From positions 248,001 to 312,000 of the forward strand of contig NZ_FRBS01000003.1 in assembly GCF_900142675.1 (NCBI RefSeq): DNA of 64,000 bases, given 5' to 3'. Within the stretch, counting starts at the first letter, position 1; every line of letters starts with the position of its first letter. The notes beneath the pieces were generated by a model. That model worked only from the letters and a program-made list of their open reading frames with translations. It was not told the DNA's origin and did no database searches. Shown piece by piece: positions 28,956 through 37,930 of the stretch. Source of the stretch: Shouchella rhizosphaerae (GTDB lineage Bacteria > Bacillota > Bacilli > Bacillales > Bacillaceae_D). A program made the position numbers and the translations under genes.

Positions 28956-31847
28956 TCAAGTTCTTGCTGTTTCTGTCGTCCCAAACAGTTCTCTTACGTC
29001 TTCTTCACTTGCCAACACATGGCGTGGTTTGCTTCCCATAGCACCTGATACAATCTTTCTAGCTTCCATCATTTCCATTAAACGGGCAGCCCGGTTATAA
29101 CCTACCCGAAAGCGTCGCTGTATGCTTGAAGCGGAAACGGTACCTTGTTCAACTGCATAAAAACATGCCTCTTCAAGTAGCTCATCCTCTTCTTCTTCCT
29201 GTAAGAGCGTCCGCTCAATTGTCTCCGTATCAAATAAGTATTCAGGCTTGCCGTATTGTTTTGCATAAGCGACAACATCCTCAATTTCCTCATCTGATAC
29301 AAAAGTCCCTTGGACACGGATAGGCTTCGGTGATCCATTTTCATGGAATAGCATATCGCCTTTTCCAAGCAACCGTTCCGCACCGCCCATATCCAGAATC
29401 GTGCGAGAATCCGTTTGTGAAGCGACAGCAAAGGCAATCCGCGTCGGTATATTTGCTTTAATCAATCCTGTAATGACATCAACAGAAGGGCGCTGCGTTG
29501 CAAGCAGCAAATGAATCCCGCATGCCCGTGCTTTTTGAGCAATCCGGCAAATCGCATCTTCCACATCTTGTGGTGACACCATCATTAAGTCGGCGAGTTC
29601 ATCAATAACGACTAATAGATACGGCAATGCTGGCTTGCCATTTTCAGAGAACCGCTGATTGTATTTACTAATATCGCGAACGCCACGCTGGCTAAACAAT
29701 TCGTAGCGCCGTTCCATTTCCTGGACAACCCATTTTAAAGCAGCTGTCGCTTGCTTTGGATCAGTAATAACAGGAGCAACCAAATGAGGCACTTCTTGAT
29801 AGGTAGCAAGCTCGACCATTTTGGGATCGACAAGCAACAGCTTTACTTCATCTGGGGATGCTTTATAGAGCAGACTAACTAAAATTGAGTTGATGCAAAC
29901 ACTTTTCCCTGAGCCTGTGGCGCCAGCAACGAGGCCATGGGGCATTTTCTTTAAATCAGTAACGATCGGCTGTCCAGAAATATCAAGCCCTAAGCCAACC
30001 GTTAAAGGCGAATCTGGCTGCCTAAATACATCACGCCGCAAAATTTCCCTGAGCATCACAGGGGCTGACGTTCGATTTGGCACTTCAATGCCGATTGCGT
30101 TTTTACCAGGAATTGGCGCTTCCATGCGGATGTCTTTAGCAGCTAGCGCCAGCTTAATATCATCTGTTAAATTTGTGACCTTATTCACTTTCACGCCGCG
30201 GGCAGGCTGAACTTCAAAACGCGTTACCGCCGGGCCTTTTGTCCGGTTAACGACCTTTGCATCAACGTGGAAACTTGATAGTGTTTCTTCAAGCAATTGC
30301 GCTTGCTCGTCAAGCCAAAGAGAATCATCTTGATCGATTTTTTCAGGAACTTTTAGCAAATGAAGCGGTGGCGCTTCGTAGCCATTTTTTGTGTGCTGCC
30401 CTTTTTTAATTGGCGCTTTTTTACGGTCCTTTGGCAACATCAGCACATTATAAGGAATGCCAGGCTGCGTATTGTCATTGCTCGTTCGGTTACTTAGCCT
30501 ATCTTGCTTTTTCGTTTCACTGCTAAGGGAAACTTTTTTTTCACTAGACGGAGCTTGTGCTTCTTCGTTCTCTCTAGTTGATGTTGTCGGATCATCACTA
30601 ATAGGCTGAATCGGCTTTGTCTCTATTCTTTCATTATCCGCGGCATTACGGTTGAAAGGAGCAGGAATTTCAGCAGTTGGGTCGATTTCCGTTCTATACG
30701 GTTCGTTCGCTTCTTCTTGGCCTGTTTCGCCTGGCAACGCGTCGGTTCCACTCGTTCCCTCCGCTTCTTCAATCTCTGGTTCCTCGCGTTCATACCGTTC
30801 GTTCGCTTCTTCTTGTTCCATTTCTCCCAGCAACGCCTCGGTGCCAGACATTACTTCTGCCTCTTCAATCTCCGGCTCCTCGCGTCCATACCGTTCGTTC
30901 GCTTCTTCTTGTTCCATTTCTCCCGGCAACGCCTCGGTTCCAGCGATTACTTCTGCCTCTTCAATCTCTGGTTTCCCGCGTCCATACCGTTCGTTCGCTT
31001 CTTCTTGGTCTGTTTCGCCTGGCAACGTGTCGGTTCCACTCGTTCCCTCTGCCTCTTCAATCTCTGGTTCCCCGCGTCCATACCGTTCGTTCGCTTCTTT
31101 TTGGCCTGTTTCGCCTGGCATAGCTTCGGTCGCAACGATGGCTTCTCCTTCATCCATATCTGCTTCCTCGTGTTTATATGTACGCTCGTTTTCGTCACCA
31201 CTTGCCTCTTCTTGGGGACGGATTTCTTTGCTTTGTTGTTGCTGTGCTTCGGCAAGTGGAAGCGACTGTAGGGCATGTTCACGCACCCGCTTCAACACGT
31301 CCTCTTCAAGGGAGCGTGATTCTTTGCGCAAAAAAGCAGGCTTTCTATCAATTTGCGGAGGTCTTTGCCGGTGTAACAGGCGCTCTGCGTATTCAGCCTG
31401 CTTATCCTTCGTTGAAAAAATGAGCCAGTCGTAATCACTGTTTTCATGTGTTTTTTCCGGTTTCTGAATGCCGTGGACAGGAGAAGGGATTTCTGTCGAC
31501 TTAAATGTCCCTTGAAACAGCTCTTTACCAGCGGCAGACCTTTTCTTTTGTACCACTTTTGGCAGCTCGTCCCGCTTCTCTTCTGGCCTTTCCTTTTTTT
31601 GAGTAGGCGGCTGTGTCGCTGCAACACGCCCTGCTTTCTTCTTGGAAATTGGCCATTCCCCATTTGAATTGGCGTATCGGTAAGTCATGCGCGCTTCTTC
31701 TAACTCAGGAAGCTCGTTGTTCTCACGTTCCAGTTTCTGTATTGACTTCTGTATGGGTTCCCCGTTTCGCCCATAATCGTTGTTTTCTTCTTCATCGTCT
31801 TCGTTCAATCCCTTAACCCAGTCAAGCCATTTTTTCCATATGTTCAT
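28956..31847 (-). CDS. sftA: DNA translocase SftA (soluble FtsK/SpoIIIE family)
   Basis: 963-residue FtsK-family motor that clears DNA from the closing septum. It has no membrane helices, which separates SftA from SpoIIIE. Residues about 1-480 are a low-complexity, very acidic linker containing four near-identical 32-residue tandem repeats (about 30711-31095). The motor (about 510-890) has Walker A GATGSGKSVCIN and Walker B LLVVIDELADLM. The C-terminal gamma winged-helix (about 895-960) binds KOPS-like sites. murC follows, as in B. subtilis. Confidence 0.95.
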   Translation of the reverse strand: MNIWKKWLDWVKGLNEDDEEENNDYGRNGEPIQKSIQKLERENNELPELEEARMTYRYANSNGEWPISKKKAGRVAATQPPTQKKERPEEKRDELPKVVQKKRSAAGKELFQGTFKSTEIPSPVHGIQKPEKTHENSDYDWLIFSTKDKQAEYAERLLHRQRPPQIDRKPAFLRKESRSLEEDVLKRVREHALQSLPLAEAQQQQSKEIRPQEEASGDENERTYKHEEADMDEGEAIVATEAMPGETGQKEANERYGRGEPEIEEAEGTSGTDTLPGETDQEEANERYGRGKPEIEEAEVIAGTEALPGEMEQEEANERYGREEPEIEEAEVMSGTEALLGEMEQEEANERYEREEPEIEEAEGTSGTDALPGETGQEEANEPYRTEIDPTAEIPAPFNRNAADNERIETKPIQPISDDPTTSTRENEEAQAPSSEKKVSLSSETKKQDRLSNRTSNDNTQPGIPYNVLMLPKDRKKAPIKKGQHTKNGYEAPPLHLLKVPEKIDQDDSLWLDEQAQLLEETLSSFHVDAKVVNRTKGPAVTRFEVQPARGVKVNKVTNLTDDIKLALAAKDIRMEAPIPGKNAIGIEVPNRTSAPVMLREILRRDVFRQPDSPLTVGLGLDISGQPIVTDLKKMPHGLVAGATGSGKSVCINSILVSLLYKASPDEVKLLLVDPKMVELATYQEVPHLVAPVITDPKQATAALKWVVQEMERRYELFSQRGVRDISKYNQRFSENGKPALPYLLVVIDELADLMMVSPQDVEDAICRIAQKARACGIHLLLATQRPSVDVITGLIKANIPTRIAFAVASQTDSRTILDMGGAERLLGKGDMLFHENGSPKPIRVQGTFVSDEEIEDVVAYAKQYGKPEYLFDTETIERTLLQEEEEDELLEEACFYAVEQGTVSASSIQRRFRVGYNRAARLMEMMEARKIVSGAMGSKPRHVLASEEDVRELFGTTETART
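30711..31095 (-). repeat. Four tandem 96-bp repeats inside sftA
   Basis: Each unit encodes 32 residues starting ANERYGR and carrying PEIEEAE, then GT-(D/E)-(T/A)-L and ending near QEE. Four full copies plus partial flanks lie head to tail in frame. The DNA copies are very similar, pointing to recent expansion or ongoing homogenisation. Confidence 0.9.
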
Positions 31848-31899
31848 TCTTTCACCACCTTATATCGCGATTATCCCTTAGCCTCATTCTACATAAAAA

Positions 31900-31919
31900 G
31901 CTGGCCTCATTCAGCCAGC
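31900..31919 (-). terminator. Terminator after ytpR
   Basis: GCTGGC / GCCAGC stem with 8-nt loop, then TTTTTATG on the minus strand, between ytpR and sftA. Confidence 0.65.
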
Positions 31920-31934
31920 CATTTCGTTTTTAGG

Positions 31935-32540
31935 CTACCGCAAAAAGGGTGTGCCGACCACTTCATCGTCACTCAAAACAAGAATGCCTTTTTCTGCCGG
32001 GGCATTTTCGAGCCCTAGTTCTTTGGCTGAACAAATCATACCGGAAGAGGCGACACCACGCAGCGTTGCTTCCTTGATGACAAGCCCGCTTGGCATAACA
32101 GCCCCAACGAGAGCAACAACTACTTTCTGTCCTTCTGCCACATTCGGGGCTCCGCAAACAATTTGCAATGTTTCCGTGCCGATGTTTACACGGCATACGG
32201 AAAGCTTGTCTGCATTAGGGTGCTTCTCTTTTTCTTCTACATAACCGACAACAAAAGAAGGTCTCTGCTCCCATTCCATTTCAAGAGCGACACCATTTTT
32301 GTCGCACGCTTCTTTTAGCAGCGCTTTTATGCCTTCATTGAGCTCAATCGCACCAACTCCGCTAATGGCTCCATAAGAAGAAGCGTGGAATACGTTTATT
32401 CCAGCAATTTCTTGATTGCTTTTATTCAAAATGACGACGACATCGCCGTTTTTCTCAACAACCTGTGCATCGCGGCTTATGTCTTGAACAGTAACCATAA
32501 GGACATCGCCAATGCCTTTTTCATTATAAAATACGTTCAT
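31935..32540 (-). CDS. ytpR: YtpR family tRNA-binding-domain protein
   Basis: 201-residue protein: an N-terminal DUF4479 region ([20 protein letters not shown]) and a C-terminal EMAP/tRNA-binding OB-fold (about 95-200). The OB-fold carries [20 protein letters not shown] and [10 protein letters not shown], as in the N-terminus of bacterial PheT. Specific RNA targets are unknown. ATG at 32540 follows AAGGAG. Confidence 0.93.
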   Translation of the reverse strand: MNVFYNEKGIGDVLMVTVQDISRDAQVVEKNGDVVVILNKSNQEIAGINVFHASSYGAISGVGAIELNEGIKALLKEACDKNGVALEMEWEQRPSFVVGYVEEKEKHPNADKLSVCRVNIGTETLQIVCGAPNVAEGQKVVVALVGAVMPSGLVIKEATLRGVASSGMICSAKELGLENAPAEKGILVLSDDEVVGTPFLR

Positions 32541-32624
32541 GTTTTATTCTCCTTACTCGTTTTCAGCGTGTAGAAGCGAACGCCTAGACCAACTTAGTAT
32601 AGCATAGGTTTTCGTTTCGCCCCA

Positions 32625-33422
32625 TCAGCCTTTAGGCTTTTTTTGCGCCATAATAAAGACCGGTTCAAGTTGCCCATTTTCAACAATAAAAGGCAATGCA
32701 GTCACAGGAATACGCCCACCGCCAAAGAATTGCAAAGCCATTTGACCCAGTACATCATACCCAGTGTCGTTTTCGATATCAGCAAAAATGAGCGCATCTT
32801 GATGGGGAATTGCGGCTACAAGCTGCCCAACTGCCTTTTGTTCCATACGCTGCACAAGCGACTGGTCCAAAATCCGACTTGCGTCATACCCATCATTGGC
32901 CGAAAGAAAATAAAAACGATTCCCTGCAACTTCATCCTCTTTGAACGGCTGTGGCAAGGAACGCACATTGAATGTGGCCATTTCTGCTAATGCCTTTAAC
33001 TCCCAGCCGCTCTCATTGAGAAGTTCATCCGTAATAAGCGTATATGTCTCCCCTAAATCAACGGCATAATAAATTCTCGTTTCTGCTGTATGTTTTTGGT
33101 AAACAAGTGTTTTTCCGTCCTTTGTCTTATCTGGGAATGAAGCTGCGCGAATGACTGGAAAAATGTTTTTTTCGTTTCCGTTAAGGTGAACGGCTTTTGC
33201 CATTGATTCAAGACCCACCGCGACGGTGCGGAGCGCCTCGTCGACAGCCGCATATTCCTCTCGCTCCCATTTGGCAAGCAAAGGCTTTAAAGCAAGTGTT
33301 GCCCCTTTTTTAGTCGCTTTGTCTTCGATACGCAATGTTGATTCTTTATGATCATAGCGGATTGTCCAACCGTCCCGCTGCAACTTTTTCTCAATTTGTT
33401 TCCGGAAAGTTTGCAAGTCCAC
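32625..33422 (-). CDS. ytpQ: DUF1444 protein YtpQ
   Basis: 265-residue DUF1444/UPF0354 protein, no membrane segments, function unknown. It begins MDLQTFRKQIEKKLQRDGWT and lies in the conserved ytpP-ytpQ-ytpR cluster. AAAAGGAGGAAG precedes the ATG. Confidence 0.9.
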   Translation of the reverse strand: MDLQTFRKQIEKKLQRDGWTIRYDHKESTLRIEDKATKKGATLALKPLLAKWEREEYAAVDEALRTVAVGLESMAKAVHLNGNEKNIFPVIRAASFPDKTKDGKTLVYQKHTAETRIYYAVDLGETYTLITDELLNESGWELKALAEMATFNVRSLPQPFKEDEVAGNRFYFLSANDGYDASRILDQSLVQRMEQKAVGQLVAAIPHQDALIFADIENDTGYDVLGQMALQFFGGGRIPVTALPFIVENGQLEPVFIMAQKKPKG

Positions 33423-33490
33423 GCTTCTTCCTCCTTTTTTCCTCCTCTAGTTTAACATGTTTGGCGATAAACGGAAAAGCGAATAAACAA

Positions 33491-33514
33491 AAGCTGAAGG
33501 ATGCCCTCCAGCTT
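33491..33514 (-). terminator. Terminator after ytpP
   Basis: AAGCTGGAGG / CCTTCAGCTT imperfect stem followed by TTGTTTATT on the minus strand, in the ytpP-ytpQ gap. Confidence 0.55.
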
Positions 33515-33518
33515 GTTA

Positions 33519-33845
33519 TCAATCAATCGCTGCTTCAGCTTTTGTTAAGAAAGCGACGATTTCTTCTTCAGTTTTACGGTCTTTGGAAACGAAACGATCG
33601 ACTTCTTTGCCGTTTGCATATACTAAAAAGCTCGGAATGCCAAAAATATCATGAGCTGCACAAACATCAATAAATTTATCGCGGTCCACATAATAAAATG
33701 TAAACGTTGGAAAATCAACTTCGATTCGCGGCAGAATCGGCTCAATAACCCGGCAATCAGGGCACCAGTCTGCAGAAAATAAAAAAACGGCTGTTTCGTT
33801 CGCTTTTATTTCGTTAAATTGCTGTTCAGATTGAATGTGTTCCAT
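33519..33845 (-). CDS. ytpP: Thioredoxin-like protein YtpP
   Basis: 108-residue thioredoxin fold with the active site [13 protein letters not shown] (C-P-D-C instead of C-G-P-C) and the cis-proline strand [12 protein letters not shown]. In B. subtilis YtpP is a bacilliredoxin-system-linked thioredoxin-like protein; that role is inferred here. ATG at 33845 follows AAAGGAGCGAATAGCG. Confidence 0.92.
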   Translation of the reverse strand: MEHIQSEQQFNEIKANETAVFLFSADWCPDCRVIEPILPRIEVDFPTFTFYYVDRDKFIDVCAAHDIFGIPSFLVYANGKEVDRFVSKDRKTEEEIVAFLTKAEAAID

Positions 33846-33859
33846 CGCTATTCGCTCCT

Positions 33860-34870
33860 TTAATTAAAAGAGATGTGCATATCATTCCATTTAATCCAGC
33901 CCTTGCGGCGCATCCATTCTGACACGATGAAAGCGCAAACCGCTGGAATAATAACATAGCACAGAATGACTTGAATGAAAAGCGATCCAGAATAGCCCAT
34001 CTCCGTAAACGTCATGATCGGCCCAACAAGACCGCTTGTCCCCATGCCAGAACCGGCGGCATTGTTAATAAGCCCAAACCAAATCGTACCGATCGGGGCG
34101 CTAACGGCTCCAGCAATCGTTGGCGGAATAAGTATAAGAGGGTTTTTTAAAATATTTGGCATTTGCAACATCGATGTACCGATGCCAAGCGCAAGCAACC
34201 CGCCAAAACGGTTTTCACGGAAGCTCGCCACTGCAAAACCGACCATTTGCCCTGCACAGCCAATAGCAGCCGCACAAGCAACCGCTCCTTCCAATCCAAG
34301 CATGAGGCCGATCGCAGCACTTGAGATCGGCGCAGTCAATGCCCATCCCATTAGGATTGCCACCACTATACTCATCATCAAGGGCTGTTGGTCTGTCGCC
34401 CAGGCAATCGCCCCGCTAATCGATTCCATCACAAATGAAATAGCAGGCCCTAAAAGCCAGGCGACGGCAAAACCGCTCATGATCGTCACAATCGGCGTAA
34501 CGAGAATATCTACTTTCGTCGACCCAAACACAAGCTTGCCTGTTTCGGCAGCAACAACGGCGGCTAAAAAACTACCTGCAGGACCGCCATACACCGCCCC
34601 GGCTGTACCGCAAACAATGGTCGCCAAAACGACAAACGAAGGAGCTCCTAGGGCAAGTGCGACCGCTGCTCCTATCGCTGCTCCATATAAATCCATTGCT
34701 AGTTCACCAATTTCCAAAAAAGCGGCTATGCCAAACTGTTCGCCTGCCGTTTTGATAATAAGCCCAATAATAAGAGTCGCAAACAACCCAAATGTCATTT
34801 GCCCCATTGCCTTAATGAAATATAAATGCCAAGAAGGGTTGACTCCCTTTTCACGTAAAAATTCCCGCAA
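33860..34870 (-). CDS. Solitary PTS EIIC-like membrane protein (PTS_EIIC_2 family)
   Basis: 336-residue, glycine/alanine-rich protein with about nine to ten membrane helices, of the PTS_EIIC_2 type. No EIIA or EIIB domain or gene is nearby, so it may not be a classical sugar PTS permease. I prefer the TTG at 34870, four bases after AAAGGAGAGGG, because family members begin close to [20 protein letters not shown]; the upstream ATG at 34912 has no ribosome site. It sits 14 bp upstream of ytpP in the same direction. Confidence 0.75.
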   Translation of the reverse strand: MREFLREKGVNPSWHLYFIKAMGQMTFGLFATLIIGLIIKTAGEQFGIAAFLEIGELAMDLYGAAIGAAVALALGAPSFVVLATIVCGTAGAVYGGPAGSFLAAVVAAETGKLVFGSTKVDILVTPIVTIMSGFAVAWLLGPAISFVMESISGAIAWATDQQPLMMSIVVAILMGWALTAPISSAAIGLMLGLEGAVACAAAIGCAGQMVGFAVASFRENRFGGLLALGIGTSMLQMPNILKNPLILIPPTIAGAVSAPIGTIWFGLINNAAGSGMGTSGLVGPIMTFTEMGYSGSLFIQVILCYVIIPAVCAFIVSEWMRRKGWIKWNDMHISFN

Positions 34871-35007
34871 GATGCCCTCTCCTTTTGTAAATGACTGTCC
34901 GCTCTTTAGCATATCCTATGACTATTCATGTGACAAGACACTTTTTTTATAGCCGAGAGAGATGGAAACAAAATCAATCATTATGTTGCTCCCTTTGCTT
35001 CTTCTTA

Positions 35008-35016
35008 TGTTATACT
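35008..35016 (+). promoter_or_regulatory. Extended -10 promoter of the ytoQ leader
   Basis: TGTTATACT is a TGn-extended -10 with TATACT at 35011-35016. A -35 box is poor (TTGCTC at 19 bp). Expected start near 35023, about 220 nt before the ytoQ ATG. Confidence 0.6.
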
Positions 35017-35022
35017 AGCTAA

Positions 35023-35243
35023 AGAAAACGTATGTTCTAACTTCAAGTGGAACTGGATATGTACCAACAGACAGATCGAAAACGTCAGCCGAAGCACGTA
35101 ACAAGCGCGAATATGCAAATTTGAACGTTGTTCATAGGTCGTTGTCGCGCACATGGAACGCTCGTTTTAAAGGATATAAACGAGACGAAACGAAGGCTGC
35201 AAGGTTTTGTTTATAGTCTGGGAAAATAAGGAGGCATTTTTGT
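35023..35243 (+). ncRNA. Candidate structured leader RNA upstream of ytoQ
   Basis: The 221-nt leader shows nested, mutually compatible helices. CAGAC (35068-35072) pairs with GTCTG (35216-35220). CAGCC (35086-35090) pairs with GGCTG (35195-35199). Inside are GCGCGA (35105-35110) with TCGCGC (35145-35150), an inner hairpin TGAAC-GTT-GTTCA (35122-35134), and CTCGTTT / AAACGAG (35161-35184). This makes a closed multibranch shape that ends 6 nt before AAGGAGG. I do not recognise it as a known riboswitch class. Confidence 0.5.
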
Positions 35244-35690
35244 ATGGAACTTGTTGTTTATTTGGCTGGGGAAATCCACTCTGACTGGCGCGAAGAGATA
35301 AAACGCTTGGCAAGTGAAAAACAATTGCCTATCGTTTTTAAAGGCCCGATGGAAAATCACGGAAAAAGCGATGCGATCGGCGAAGACATTCTCGGCAAAC
35401 AACCAAACGCTGTATTACGGGACGAAGCTGCCTCAAGCATTAATAATTTCCGTACGCGGATTTGGCTTCAGCGTGCAGACGCGGTCATTGCTCTTTTCGG
35501 CGAAGATTACAGACAATGGAATACAGCCATGGATGCCGCCACTGCCATTGAAGCGGGAAAACCGTTAATTTTGATTCGCCCTGAAAAGCTTCATCACGCT
35601 TTAAAAGAGCTGTCTAACAAAGCACAAGTAGTTGTCGAAACGCCGGCGCAAGCGATTGCCGCCCTATCTTATGTATTTGAAGAAGAGTAA
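35244..35690 (+). CDS. ytoQ: YtoQ family protein
   Basis: 148-residue YtoQ protein of unknown function. It begins MELVVYLAGEIHSDWREEIK and resembles nucleoside 2-deoxyribosyltransferase-like folds; DAVIALFGEDYRQWNTAMD and AGKPLILIRPEKL match that fold's binding loops. Substrate not known. ATG at 35244 follows AAGGAGGCATTTTTGT. Its transcript has an unusually long leader. Confidence 0.88.
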   Translation: MELVVYLAGEIHSDWREEIKRLASEKQLPIVFKGPMENHGKSDAIGEDILGKQPNAVLRDEAASSINNFRTRIWLQRADAVIALFGEDYRQWNTAMDAATAIEAGKPLILIRPEKLHHALKELSNKAQVVVETPAQAIAALSYVFEEE

Positions 35691-35740
35691 AATTCCAAGC
35701 AAAAAGAAAACGCGAGCATTTGTTTACAGTCTGAATAGCC

Positions 35741-35763
35741 AGCCCCCTCCATCCACGGGGGCT
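35741..35763. terminator. Terminator between ytoQ and the DUF84 gene
   Basis: AGCCCCC / GGGGGCT stem with a 9-nt loop between convergent genes; T tracts are weak on both sides. Confidence 0.55.
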
Positions 35764-35770
35764 GACTTCC

Positions 35771-36292
35771 TTAATGAAGTTTGTCTGTTGCGAGCCTATA
35801 CTGTCCATAACAAGCACGAACCACTTCAGAAAACATCGTTTTCCGGGTAAGCAGACCGTTTGTTAAATGGCCGACGGCGCCTTGGCTAACATCAACATGA
35901 GGGACGGCTTGTTTTAGCGCCTTGCTTAGTTCGAGCCCATCGTAAAGGAGGGCGGCTATGTCAGTCGGCAAAGGCAAGCGCAAACCCGCTGCCGTATATA
36001 ATTGTCCAGAACGGGTGGCAAGCGCGCCCCAGTTGCACAAGTAAAGCGTCCCTTGCCATTCTGAGACACCCCCCTCCAAACCAAAACCAAAGTCAGCTTC
36101 TGTAGCGTCAAGCGCTCCACGAGCGCGGTTTACAGCGCCCTCTTTCGTCTCATCATCCGAAAATGGCTGTGCCGCAACTTGAGACAAGGCAGCAACAGAG
36201 ACAACTTCAATATATTCCTGGATCAAAACGTCTTGGACGGCATGGACTTTGGCACGGTTTTTCGAGCCGACTGCTGCTTTTTTATTCCTCAT
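35771..36292 (-). CDS. DUF84 (YjjX-like) inosine/xanthosine triphosphatase
   Basis: 173-residue protein of the DUF84 family, related to the ITPase/XTPase YjjX that hydrolyses deaminated purine nucleotides. AAVGSKNRAKVHAV is the N-terminal nucleotide-binding loop. DDETKEGAVNRARGAL and FGFGLEGGV are family motifs. ATG at 36292 lies just after the ytoP stop (36297-36299), with only a weak ribosome site, so it may be translated by coupling. Confidence 0.85.
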   Translation of the reverse strand: MRNKKAAVGSKNRAKVHAVQDVLIQEYIEVVSVAALSQVAAQPFSDDETKEGAVNRARGALDATEADFGFGLEGGVSEWQGTLYLCNWGALATRSGQLYTAAGLRLPLPTDIAALLYDGLELSKALKQAVPHVDVSQGAVGHLTNGLLTRKTMFSEVVRACYGQYRLATDKLH

Positions 36293-36296
36293 TACG

Positions 36297-37370
36297 CTAT
36301 TCAAACGCAATCAAACTTTCATAAGTCGTTTTGTCAGTAGCAAGGACAAGCTTCGTCAACAATTCTTTTGCAGCGGCATAATCGTCAACATGAAGAATCG
36401 ATCCCGATGTGTGGATATAACGTGCGCATACGCCAATGACTGCTGTAGGCACGCCGTTGCCAGAAGTGTGAATCCGGCCTCCATCCGTTCCCCCTGCCGC
36501 CACAAAGTACTGATAAGGAATGTTATGGCTTTCTGCTGTATCAAGAACAAAATCACGCATGCCTTTATGTGTAATCATCGTCCTATCAAAGATACGCAGC
36601 AATGCGCCTTTGCCAAGATGGCCAAAAGCGTCCTTCCCTCCAGTAGCGTCATTTGCAGGGCTGGCATCTAGGACATAGCTGACATCAGGCTGAATCATAT
36701 TGCTTGCTGTTTGCGCTCCCCGCGTACCGACTTCCTCTTGCACAGTTGCGCCTGAATAAACAGTGTTCGGCAAAGCTTTCCCTTTTATAGCTTCAAGCAA
36801 TTCGATTGACAAGCCGACTCCGTACCGATTATCCCATGCTTTCGCCAAAATTTTCTTTTCGTTCGCCATTGGTGTAAACGGGCATTCTGGCACAATCGGC
36901 TGACCAGGCTTTATACCTAACGCAAAGCAATCTTCTTTATCATCAGCGCCGACATCGATATACATTTCCGTGATCGGCATTGGCTTCTTGCGTTGTGAGT
37001 CCTTCAACAAATGCGGTGGTGTAGAGCCAACTACTCCGATAATTGGGCCTTGATCGGTTACAATTTTTACGCGTTGCGCTAGCAGGACTTGTGACCACCA
37101 GCCGCCAAGTGTTTGGAATTTGATTAAGCCATTGTCGGTAATGGATGTCACCATAAAGCCGACTTCGTCCATATGTCCACACACCATCACCTTAGGCCCT
37201 GACGCATCGCCTCGCAACACGCCAAACACACTGCCTAGTTTGTCTTGGACAATTTCATCTGTATGTTTTTGCAATTCGCTTTTTAGAAAGCGGCGTACTT
37301 CATGTTCAAACCCAGACGGTCCTGGAAGCTCCGTCAATGTTTGAAAAAGCGCTTTTGTTTTCTCGTTCAT
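36297..37370 (-). CDS. ytoP: M42 family metallopeptidase YtoP (glutamyl aminopeptidase/deblocking type)
   Basis: 357-residue zinc aminopeptidase of family M42. [23 protein letters not shown] (first metal His), [14 protein letters not shown] (metal-bridging Asp), [10 protein letters not shown] (catalytic Glu) and [12 protein letters not shown] are all seen. GGAGGAGGTTTTT precedes ATG at 37370. It is conserved next to ytoQ and ytzB. Confidence 0.94.
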   Translation of the reverse strand: MNEKTKALFQTLTELPGPSGFEHEVRRFLKSELQKHTDEIVQDKLGSVFGVLRGDASGPKVMVCGHMDEVGFMVTSITDNGLIKFQTLGGWWSQVLLAQRVKIVTDQGPIIGVVGSTPPHLLKDSQRKKPMPITEMYIDVGADDKEDCFALGIKPGQPIVPECPFTPMANEKKILAKAWDNRYGVGLSIELLEAIKGKALPNTVYSGATVQEEVGTRGAQTASNMIQPDVSYVLDASPANDATGGKDAFGHLGKGALLRIFDRTMITHKGMRDFVLDTAESHNIPYQYFVAAGGTDGGRIHTSGNGVPTAVIGVCARYIHTSGSILHVDDYAAAKELLTKLVLATDKTTYESLIAFE

Positions 37371-37595
37371 AAAAACCTCCTCCATCTGCTAAAAAAGGCA
37401 TAAAATACAAGACCCCGGTAGCGGGATCTCTTATGTATTGCTGCATTTAACGGTTATCGGTAGCAACAAAAACGGCACATTCATTGTAGCTGATTTTGGT
37501 GGGTCGTGCCAGTTTCCACCATTCCCGATAGTCAATTTCACGCTCGTTCGTTATACTGGGTATAAAAGGTCTTGTACAACGAAAGGGTGTTAAAG

Positions 37596-37898
37596 ATGAA
37601 ACGATTGTCACTAGGCTTAGGTGTGGGCGTATTAATTGGTGTATTGGCAAGCAAAGCATGGAAACAAGAACAGCTTACTCCTGAAGCCGTGCTGAAACGT
37701 GTAAAAGCGATTGTCCAGCAAGAATATATGATTAGCGGTTCTTGGATTCATATGCAGCCTGAATCCATTACTCGCTTTGGCCTCCCATATGAAGCATACC
37801 GTGGAGGCATAACCAGTTCAACAACCGACGGGCCTGTCCAGTATGAATTTTTGGCTGATGTCAAAACAGGTGTTTTGCTTGATTTACAAGAGATTTAA
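37596..37898 (+). CDS. ytzB: PepSY-domain small membrane/secreted protein YtzB
   Basis: 100-residue protein with an N-terminal hydrophobic signal/anchor (GLGVGVLIGVLASKAW) and a PepSY-like domain (LKRVKAIVQQEYMISGSWIHM). PepSY domains often inhibit or chaperone proteases; nothing specific is known here. ATG at 37596 after GAAAGGGTG fits better than an earlier start. Confidence 0.85.
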   Translation: MKRLSLGLGVGVLIGVLASKAWKQEQLTPEAVLKRVKAIVQQEYMISGSWIHMQPESITRFGLPYEAYRGGITSSTTDGPVQYEFLADVKTGVLLDLQEI

Positions 37899-37900
37899 AA

Positions 37901-37929
37901 AGAAGCCCAAAACCTAATTGGGCTTCTTT
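37901..37929. terminator. Bidirectional terminator between ytzB and trmB
   Basis: AAGAAGCCCAA / TTGGGCTTCTT stem followed by TTTTT, between convergent genes. Confidence 0.85.
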
Positions 37930-37930
37930 T

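Noticed and set aside
30711-31095. Repeat array as a CRISPR
   Set aside because: The 96-bp units are contiguous, in frame and without unique spacers; they are protein repeats.
30652-31434. 260-codon open frame on the plus strand opposite sftA
   Set aside because: It is the antisense image of the sftA acidic repeats; serine-rich, repetitive, no ribosome site.
34014-34952. 312-codon plus-strand frame opposite the PTS-like gene
   Set aside because: Composition (P, A, S, T, I) is the usual shadow of a membrane protein gene; the minus strand has clear helices and a start site.
37447-37659. Minus-strand frame upstream of ytzB
   Set aside because: Overlaps the ytzB start and has no ribosome site; C/H/R-rich random composition.
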